Position numbers and translations under genes: made by a program. The notes beneath the pieces were generated by a model that was not told where the DNA came from, did no database searches, and saw only the letters and a program-made list of their open reading frames with translations. 5,610 nt of DNA, taken from Opitutaceae bacterium. Lineage in GTDB: Bacteria > Verrucomicrobiota > Verrucomicrobiia > Opitutales > Opitutaceae. Location of the stretch: positions 1 through 5,610 of the forward strand of contig JAPOIC010000146.1 of NCBI GenBank assembly GCA_029979145.1. The letters run 5' to 3'. Numbering within the stretch: position 1 is the stretch's first letter; every line of letters starts with the position of its first letter. Below are positions 1-5,610 of the stretch, piece by piece.

Positions 1-1
1 C

Positions 2-232
2 CGCATCACCATGTCGCGCGACGGTGGAATGACCTACGCCCCGCCTTTGGTCAGCGCCAATGCCCCCAACGCTGACAGCAACCCCGCCGGCCTCCGCCCG
101 CAAAGCTTCGGCGGTGGCAGCACCGTACAGTCGCAAATGGGCGTGGAACTCGGAGACATCCCGACCGATACGCTTTACGTGTTCCTATTCCAAGACCGCG
201 TTTTCCAAATCAAGCTCGCCAGCCGAGGTTGA
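2..232 (+). CDS. 3' end of an unrecognised protein gene with one Asp-box-like motif (5'-truncated)
   Basis: An open frame runs in from the left edge and stops at TGA 230-232, giving about 76 C-terminal residues; the true start lies outside the window, and the ATG at 11 is probably internal. About three quarters of codons end in G or C, mostly C, as in the other genes here. The opposite strand of positions 1-209 has in-frame stops, so plus-strand coding is the better reading. Near the left edge, SRDGGMTY fits the Asp-box consensus S/T-x-D-x-G-x-T-W/F/Y of sialidase (BNR) and related beta-propeller proteins. The tail (LYVFLFQDRVFQIKLASRG) alternates hydrophobic residues like beta strands. One short motif can arise by chance, so I assign no family or function. 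The last 23 bp overlap the end of the convergent MFS gene. It could still be a spurious frame. Confidence 0.55.
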   Translation, partial: RITMSRDGGMTYAPPLVSANAPNADSNPAGLRPQSFGGGSTVQSQMGVELGDIPTDTLYVFLFQDRVFQIKLASRG

Positions 233-1448
233 TCGCCGCGCGCTGGCGCCGCTTCAGCACAAGCCCGAGAAAGACGACCACCAGCACCGCCGGGAGCACG
301 GCGACCTGGCCAAGCGTTTCCAGGCCGGCCGACGCCTGCAGCGCCGCCCAGTCCGCCGCCGGCAGGTTTTCCGCGACGCGTCCGGCCAGGCGTTCCGTGA
401 TGCCTTCATCGTAAAACCGGCCGATTACCGGCAGTACAAAACTCACGCTCAGCATGCCGGCGCCGCCCATGATCGCGAGGCCCAGAGCACCCGTCTTGGG
501 ATAGTTCTCGCTGACGTAGCCGAGCATCGTCGGCCAGAAAAAGCACACGCCGAGGGCGAAGACCGTGGCTGAGACGAAAAGCATCCCGCCACTCGAGCGG
601 CTCATGGCGTAAAGGCCCAGTGCGCTCAGCACCGCGCTCAGCAGCAGCATGCCCGAAGGGGCGAGACGGTGCACAAATACGCCGGCGAACTGCCGGCCCA
701 CCGCCATCAATCCGGTGATCCACACCAGCACCAAGATGCCGGACACACCGGCATTGGTCAGGATATTCGGAATCCATTGGCCCGGCCCGAGCTCCGTCGC
801 CGCGGTCAGCAGCATGCACAACACCATCAGCAAAAATGCCGGGCGCACGCAGGCGCCGAACATCGCGCCGGTGGAAACGCCGGACTCCACGCGCTCGGTG
901 CGCGGAAACGCCTGCCCGAGGAACATCACGCCGTAAATCACCGTCGGCACGAGCATGGTGGCGAACTGCACCTTCCAGCCGAGCCCGGCGCGCCCGAGCG
1001 CAAACGCCAGCAGGCCGCCGATGACAATGCCGCCGGGGAACCACACGTGGAAATGATTCAGCTTCGTCGTCTTGTCCTTCGGGTAGAGCGTGGCGATCAG
1101 CGGATTGCACGCCGCCTCCACCGAGCCGTTGGCGATGCCGAAGATCAACGTGCCCGCGTAAAGGCTCCAGTAGTCCCACGCAAAAATCGTGAGGAGGATG
1201 CCGCCGATATGCCCCCCGACCGCCAGGCCCACGATTCGCTTCATCCCGAGCGCGTCGCAGAGCGGACCGCCCACGACCATGGCGAATGTAAAACCCCAAA
1301 AGGCCGTGCCGTTGATCCAGCCGACTTGCTCGTGGGTGAGGGCGAATTCCGTGGCCCATGCGCCCGCGGCCTCGCCGCGCAGCGCAAAACTCATGGCCGT
1401 GACAATCAAGGCGACGCAACTCGCCGCGAACAATCGGGAAGCATTCAT
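210..1448 (-). CDS. MFS transporter, FucP/FHS-like, probable sugar or related solute carrier
   Basis: A 412-residue polytopic protein of normal major facilitator length with about twelve hydrophobic segments (roughly 7-23, 43-62, 72-91, 95-112, 135-151, 161-180, 199-218, 234-252, 266-281, 288-307, 321-343, 380-398). The loop after helix 2 has the MFS motif-A pattern GGPLCDALGMKR (60-71) with Asp65. NPLIATLYP (115-123), HFHVWFPGGIVIGG (132-145), the helix-7 acidic site ATELGPGQWIPN (217-228, Glu219) and FFWPTMLGYVSE (303-314) resemble the fucose/glucose-galactose:H+ symporter group (FHS). Proton-coupled uptake across the inner membrane is inferred; the substrate is unknown. It ends in a basic tail (KRRQR, 399-403). 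The ATG start has no Shine-Dalgarno; its leader is C-rich. It lies 52 bp after pntB on the same strand, so co-transcription is possible, but a separate promoter cannot be excluded. Confidence 0.88.
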   Translation of the reverse strand: MNASRLFAASCVALIVTAMSFALRGEAAGAWATEFALTHEQVGWINGTAFWGFTFAMVVGGPLCDALGMKRIVGLAVGGHIGGILLTIFAWDYWSLYAGTLIFGIANGSVEAACNPLIATLYPKDKTTKLNHFHVWFPGGIVIGGLLAFALGRAGLGWKVQFATMLVPTVIYGVMFLGQAFPRTERVESGVSTGAMFGACVRPAFLLMVLCMLLTAATELGPGQWIPNILTNAGVSGILVLVWITGLMAVGRQFAGVFVHRLAPSGMLLLSAVLSALGLYAMSRSSGGMLFVSATVFALGVCFFWPTMLGYVSENYPKTGALGLAIMGGAGMLSVSFVLPVIGRFYDEGITERLAGRVAENLPAADWAALQASAGLETLGQVAVLPAVLVVVFLGLVLKRRQRAAINLGWRA

Positions 1449-1500
1449 GGGGTATGGGGGTTGGGGTAAGCCGGCGGGGACCGGCCAAGCGAAAGCAAAC
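1449..1500 (-). other. pntB-MFS gap: C-rich leader with a small hairpin
   Basis: This 52-bp gap on the minus strand holds a short inverted repeat, GCCGG (1481-1485 complement) and CCGGC (1470-1474 complement), making a 5-bp GC stem with a 6-nt loop. It is followed by the C-rich run ACCCCAACCCC, which ends 8 nt before the MFS ATG. No T-tract follows the hairpin, so it does not look like an intrinsic terminator, and read-through from pntB into the MFS gene is plausible. No Shine-Dalgarno sequence and no convincing promoter hexamers are visible. On the plus strand the same bases form four G-runs. Confidence 0.5.
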
Positions 1501-2934
1501 TCAGCCGGCCGCGAGGCTCTTGAACTCCGCGACGACGCCCTGCAGCGAGCCCTTCGCGTCGCCGTAAAGCATGCGCGTGTTGGGCCGCAGGAAGAGCTGG
1601 TTCTCCAAACCGGAGAAGCCGGTGCCTTTGCCGCGCTTGAGGCAGATGACCGTGCGCGCCTCGTGGGCGTTGATGATGGGCATGCCGTAGATCGGCGACG
1701 CCTTGTCGCTGGCCGCGGCGGGGTTAACCACGTCGTTGGCGCCGATCACGATGGCGACGTCCATCGACGGCATCAGGGGGTTGATCGCGTCCATCTCGAC
1801 CAGCTGCTCGTAAGGCACGTTGGCCTCGGCAAGAAGCACGTTCATGTGCCCCGGCATGCGCCCGGCCACGGGGTGAATCGCGAAACGCACCTCGGCGCCG
1901 TTGTTCTCCAGCATCTCCGCCAGTTCGCGCACGACGTGCTGCGCCTGGGACACGGCCATGCCGTAACCCGGAATGATGACCACCTGGCGCGCGGCCTCGA
2001 GCACCGCGAAACTGTCCTCCGCCGAGATGGGCTTGAGCTCGCCATGAACGGTTGCGCCGGGTTCGCCGGCATTCGTAGCTGCCGGCGCGGCGCCAAAGCC
2101 GGAGAACAGCACGTTCGCCAGCGAGCGGTTCATCGCCTTGCACATGATGGCAGTGAGGATCACGCCACTGGTGCCCACGAGGCAGCCGGCGACGATCAGG
2201 ACGTTGTTGCTGATCACGAATCCAGCCGCGCAGGCCGCGAGGCCCGAGAGACTGTTCAGCATCGAGATCACCACCGGCATGTCGCCGCCGCCGATCGGCA
2301 TGACGAGCGTCCAGCCGAGGATCAGCGAGCCGAGCGTAAACGCACCGAATGCCAGCAGCTGCATCGCCGGATCACCGGTCACCACGTAGAGTCCACCGGC
2401 CACCACTGTGATCGCGACCAACAGGCCGTTCACCACGTGCTGGCCGCTGAAAAGAATCGGTCGGCCGCTGAGCCACTCGGCCAGCTTGCAGAAGGCATAA
2501 ACCGAGCCGGTGAATGTGATGCCGCCGATCAGGATTGTGAGCGCGATTACGGTCGCGGTGAACGCCGGATGGTCCGGCAGCACCGTGCCGCCGCGAATGC
2601 GGAAATACTCCGCGGCGCCGACGATCAACGAGGCGAGGCCGCCGAAGCCGTTGAGCAGCGCCACCATCTCCGGCATCGAGGTCATCTTGATGAGCCGCGC
2701 GCAGGCGAGCCCGATCACGGTGCCGGCCACGAGGCCAAGCGCGATCCAGTGATAATCGATGATGTGCCGGTCCAGCAGCGTGACCACAATGGCGATGAGC
2801 ATGCCCACGCCGGAGAGCAGATTACCACGGCGCGCCGTGCCTTGGCGGCCGAGCATCTTGAGGCCGAGGATGAACAGGATCGACGCCACGATGTAGGCGC
2901 CGTTGACGAGGATTTCGCGCGTCTCGAGGTTCAT
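1501..2934 (-). CDS. pntB: NAD(P)+ transhydrogenase beta subunit (membrane domain dIIb plus NADP(H)-binding dIII)
   Basis: The 477-residue beta subunit of proton-translocating transhydrogenase, close to E. coli PntB (462). Residues 1-270 contain about nine membrane helices. The membrane part keeps TARRGN (33-38), FTGSVYAF (141-148), GGGDMPVVISMLNS (215-228, with Asp218 and Asn227 matching E. coli Asp213 and Asn222) and IMCKAMNRS (263-271). A Gly/Ala-rich linker (about 279-300) leads to dIII, which has the NADP fingerprint PGYGMAVSQAQ (322-332), HPVAGRMPGHMNVLLAEA (354-371), GANDVVNPAA (398-407) and Lys433-Arg434, which in the family contact the NADP 2'-phosphate. At E. coli His91 this protein has Asn95 (MVALLNGFGG), a notable change. 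The start overlaps the pntAB stop as ATGA and is preceded by a strong Shine-Dalgarno (GGAAGGAGGG, 6 nt before ATG), the only good one in the operon. PntB pairs with PntAB and PntAA in the inner membrane. Confidence 0.98.
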   Translation of the reverse strand: MNLETREILVNGAYIVASILFILGLKMLGRQGTARRGNLLSGVGMLIAIVVTLLDRHIIDYHWIALGLVAGTVIGLACARLIKMTSMPEMVALLNGFGGLASLIVGAAEYFRIRGGTVLPDHPAFTATVIALTILIGGITFTGSVYAFCKLAEWLSGRPILFSGQHVVNGLLVAITVVAGGLYVVTGDPAMQLLAFGAFTLGSLILGWTLVMPIGGGDMPVVISMLNSLSGLAACAAGFVISNNVLIVAGCLVGTSGVILTAIMCKAMNRSLANVLFSGFGAAPAATNAGEPGATVHGELKPISAEDSFAVLEAARQVVIIPGYGMAVSQAQHVVRELAEMLENNGAEVRFAIHPVAGRMPGHMNVLLAEANVPYEQLVEMDAINPLMPSMDVAIVIGANDVVNPAAASDKASPIYGMPIINAHEARTVICLKRGKGTGFSGLENQLFLRPNTRMLYGDAKGSLQGVVAEFKSLAAG

Positions 2935-3236
2935 AACGAACCCTCCTTCCGGTTCGAATCCTTCTTCTTAAACATGCCGAGCATGCGGTCGGTGACGAAG
3001 TAGCCGCCGATCACGTTGATCATGGCCAGCGTCACCGCGGCCGTGCCGAGCACGGTGGTGATCCACGAACCGTCGTCCGCGCCGGCGGCGATCAACGCGC
3101 CGACGATGGTGATGCCCGAGATGGCGTTGGAGCCGGACATCAGCGGCGTGTGCAGCTGCGACGGCACCTTGGCGATGAGCTCGAAGCCGAGAAAGCCCGA
3201 GAGCGTGAAGATGAAAAAGAGCAGAATGAGTTCCAT
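2931..3236 (-). CDS. pntAB: NAD(P)+ transhydrogenase alpha2 subunit (small membrane subunit)
   Basis: A 101-residue membrane protein with three hydrophobic helices (about 3-21, 38-53, 60-82). It matches the stand-alone alpha2 subunit, equivalent to the C-terminal membrane part of the fused E. coli PntA. The family signature VPSQLHTPLMSGSNAISG (24-41) is present, followed by GGYFVTDRMLGMF (77-89) and a short basic C-terminus. With the PntB helices it forms the proton channel domain dII. Ser40 occupies the site where Thermus thermophilus alpha2 has a functional histidine (His42). The ATG lies 12 bp after the pntAA stop; its leader is C-rich (ACCCC ending 7 nt before ATG) with no Shine-Dalgarno, so translation probably depends on coupling to pntAA. 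Its stop overlaps the pntB start by 4 bp. Confidence 0.96.
   Translation of the reverse strand: MELILLFFIFTLSGFLGFELIAKVPSQLHTPLMSGSNAISGITIVGALIAAGADDGSWITTVLGTAAVTLAMINVIGGYFVTDRMLGMFKKKDSNRKEGSL
2935..2950 (-). promoter_or_regulatory. Strong Shine-Dalgarno of pntB, inside the end of pntAB
   Basis: On the minus strand GGAAGGAGGG precedes the pntB ATG by 6 nt, within the last codons of pntAB. It is the only clear purine-rich ribosome-binding site ahead of the five starts I can examine, counting asnS. With the ATGA stop/start overlap it supports the chosen pntB start and suggests that PntB is translated both by coupling and by its own initiation. Confidence 0.85.
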
Positions 3237-3248
3237 GGTCGGCGGGGT

Positions 3249-4382
<1,134 letters not shown>

Positions 4383-4519
4383 GGGCAGTGGAGGGGTTGG
4401 GGTTGCCCCGACTGTGGCGGTCGGGTCGGTCTCGCTCAATGCGATTTATCGTCGGATGACGCGGGACTTTCCGGATTTGCCTCCGCGGGCCGGGGGCGCT
4501 GTGTTGCTGGCAAAAACCC
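4383..4519. other. Divergent intergenic region between pntAA and asnS
   Basis: These 137 bp must hold the promoters for the leftward pnt operon and probably for rightward asnS. I see no hexamer pair near consensus. The most AT-rich stretch is around 4441-4450 (GATTTATC on plus, GATAAATC on minus), whose minus-strand GATAAA could be a weak -10 for pntAA without a good -35. Nearer pntAA are a 6-bp inverted repeat (4407-4412 with 4420-4425) and the C-rich run (4393-4403). The asnS side (4451-4519) is GC-rich with no Shine-Dalgarno before the ATG. No small ORF here is convincing. Confidence 0.55.
4407..4425 (-). promoter_or_regulatory. Short inverted repeat in the pntAA leader
   Basis: CCCGAC (4407-4412) and GTCGGG (4420-4425) form a perfect 6-bp stem with a 7-nt loop, 24 nt upstream of the pntAA ATG. 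It could be a leader hairpin or a half-site pair for a regulator. Short GC-rich stems are common by chance in DNA of this composition, so the function is unproven. Confidence 0.25.
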
Positions 4520-5610
4520 ATGCAACGCACTCTCGTCAAAGACGCCCTCAACGCCGCCGGTCCGGCGGACGCCATCCTTCTCCAAGGCTGGGTCCGCACC
4601 CGGCGCGACTCCAAGGCCTTTTCCTTCGTCGAACTCAACGACGGCTCGTCCCTCAAGGGCGTGCAAATCGTCGTCGATGCCACATTGCCCGACTACGCCG
4701 CCGTGGCCCACGCGCACACCGGCTCCGCCATCGAGGTGACTGGGCAGCTGGTAGAATCAAAGGGCGCGGGCCAGAAGTGGGAAGTCGTCGCCGCCACCTT
4801 CAAGGTCGTGGGTGGTGCCGACGCCACCTACCCGCTGCAGAAGAAAGGCCACACGCTGGAGTTCCTGCGCGAGATCGCCCACCTGCGGCCCCGCTCCAAC
4901 CTTTTCGGCGCCGTGTTCCGCGTGCGCAGCCGCCTCGCCTACGCCGTGCACCGGTTCTTCCAGGAGCGCAGCTTTCACTACGTCCACGCGCCGATCATCA
5001 CCGCGAGCGACGCCGAGGGCGCGGGCGAGATGTTCCGCGTCACCACCCTCGACGTCGGTCAGCCGCCGCGCACGGAAGACGGCCAGGTCGACCACGCGCA
5101 GGACTTCTTCGGCCGCAAGGCCTTCCTCACCGTCAGCGGCCAGTTGGAGGCGGAGATCTTCGCCTGCGCGCTGAGCAACGTCTACACCTTCGGCCCGACC
5201 TTCCGCGCCGAAAATTCCAACACTTCGCGCCATGCCGCGGAGTTTTGGATGATCGAGCCGGAAATGGCGTTCTGCGACCTGCAGGGCGACATGGACCTGG
5301 CCGAGGAGTTCGTGAAGGCCCTCGTGCGCGACGTGCGCGAAAACTGCGCTGCTGATCTCGAATTCTTCAGCAAGTTTGTCGACAAGGACCTGCTGGCGCG
5401 CCTCGATTTCGTGTTGGAGAAGCCCTTCGTGCGCTGCAGTTACACCGAGGCCGTGGGAATCCTCACGAGCTGCGGCAAGACTTGGGAGCATCCCGTGTCG
5501 TGGGGAGCCAACCTCCAGGCCGAGCATGAGCGCTTCCTCACCGAGGAGCACTTCAAGTGCCCGGTGACCGTCTATAACTACCCGCGCGCGATCAAGGCGT
5601 TCTACATGCG
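4520..5610 (+). CDS. asnS: Asparaginyl-tRNA synthetase (3'-truncated by the window end)
   Basis: A class IIb synthetase that activates asparagine with ATP and charges tRNA-Asn in the cytoplasm. From ATG 4520 the frame stays open to the edge, giving 363 codons; E. coli AsnS has 466, so about 100 residues, including class II motif 3, are missing. The N-terminal OB-fold anticodon-binding domain (about 1-100) contains QGWVRTRRDSKAFSFVELND (22-41). HLRPRSNLFGAVFRVRS (121-137) precedes motif 1. The catalytic part has ASDAEGAGEMFRVTTLD (162-178), TVSGQLEAE (204-212) and motif 2, FGPTFRAENSNTSRHAAEFW (224-243), with Arg229 and Glu231 in the ATP site. The ENSNTSRH sequence and the insertion around 179-199 favour AsnRS over AspRS. 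The end NYPRAIKAFYM matches the family. There is no Shine-Dalgarno; the ATG is preceded by CAAAAACCC, and the start fits the family N-terminus. Transcribed away from pntAA. Confidence 0.97.
   Translation, partial: MQRTLVKDALNAAGPADAILLQGWVRTRRDSKAFSFVELNDGSSLKGVQIVVDATLPDYAAVAHAHTGSAIEVTGQLVESKGAGQKWEVVAATFKVVGGADATYPLQKKGHTLEFLREIAHLRPRSNLFGAVFRVRSRLAYAVHRFFQERSFHYVHAPIITASDAEGAGEMFRVTTLDVGQPPRTEDGQVDHAQDFFGRKAFLTVSGQLEAEIFACALSNVYTFGPTFRAENSNTSRHAAEFWMIEPEMAFCDLQGDMDLAEEFVKALVRDVRENCAADLEFFSKFVDKDLLARLDFVLEKPFVRCSYTEAVGILTSCGKTWEHPVSWGANLQAEHERFLTEEHFKCPVTVYNYPRAIKAFYM

Noticed and set aside
1470..1485. Intrinsic terminator between pntB and the MFS gene
   Set aside because: The stem is only 5 bp and no T-tract follows on the minus strand.
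1189..3003. 604-codon open frame on the plus strand antisense to pntB and the start of the MFS gene
   Set aside because: The translation is rich in Arg, His, Ala, Asp and Glu without family motifs, and the opposite strand encodes clear PntB, PntAB and MFS proteins. GC-rich codon bias keeps the antisense frame free of stops.
4383..4439. N-terminal extension of PntAA from an in-frame TTG at 4439
   Set aside because: The 19 extra residues are Thr/Pro/Ala-rich, homologues start at about the ATG at 4382, and the stretch contains the hairpin and C-rich run typical of a leader.
4434..4450. Sigma-70 promoter for pntAA or asnS at the AT-rich spot
   Set aside because: GATAAA (minus) matches a -10 only partly, and no acceptable -35 lies 16-18 bp upstream; the plus strand is weaker still.
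4757..5551. 264-codon minus-strand frame within asnS
   Set aside because: It lies wholly antisense to well-conserved AsnS sequence, including motif 2, and shows no recognisable domain.

Overview
The window reads as ordinary chromosomal DNA from a GC-rich bacterium. It holds five protein-coding regions, two of them cut by the window edges, and no RNA genes, mobile elements or CRISPR arrays. The lineage is not settled by the sequence. High GC, a three-subunit transhydrogenase (separate alpha1, alpha2 and beta), a FucP-like sugar-type MFS carrier and mostly C-rich, Shine-Dalgarno-free leaders would fit Verrucomicrobia of the Opitutaceae type, but this is a low-confidence inference.

Layout. Positions 2-232 (+) carry the last codons of an unrecognised gene entering from the left. 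It overlaps tail to tail by 23 bp with an MFS transporter on the minus strand (1448 down to 210). Upstream of that on the same strand lies a compact proton-translocating NAD(P)+ transhydrogenase operon: pntAA (4382-3249), pntAB (3236-2931) and pntB (2934-1501). The first two are 12 bp apart and the last two share an ATGA overlap. The MFS gene follows pntB after 52 bp and may be the fourth cistron. A 137-bp divergent intergenic region (4383-4519) separates pntAA from asnS, the asparaginyl-tRNA synthetase gene. asnS runs rightwards from 4520 and is cut by the window end after 363 codons.

How it works together. PntAA, PntAB and PntB form one membrane enzyme that uses the proton-motive force to drive hydride transfer from NADH to NADP+, supplying NADPH. 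The MFS protein probably imports a small organic solute, perhaps a sugar, but its substrate cannot be read from sequence. AsnS charges tRNA-Asn and is functionally independent, on the other side of the divergent promoter region.

No novel multi-gene system is visible. The points most worth a second look are the absence from the transhydrogenase of the membrane histidine at both known positions, a shared C-rich 11-mer just before two start codons, a possible G-quadruplex in the pntB-MFS gap, and the Asp-box-like motif in the truncated left-edge gene.
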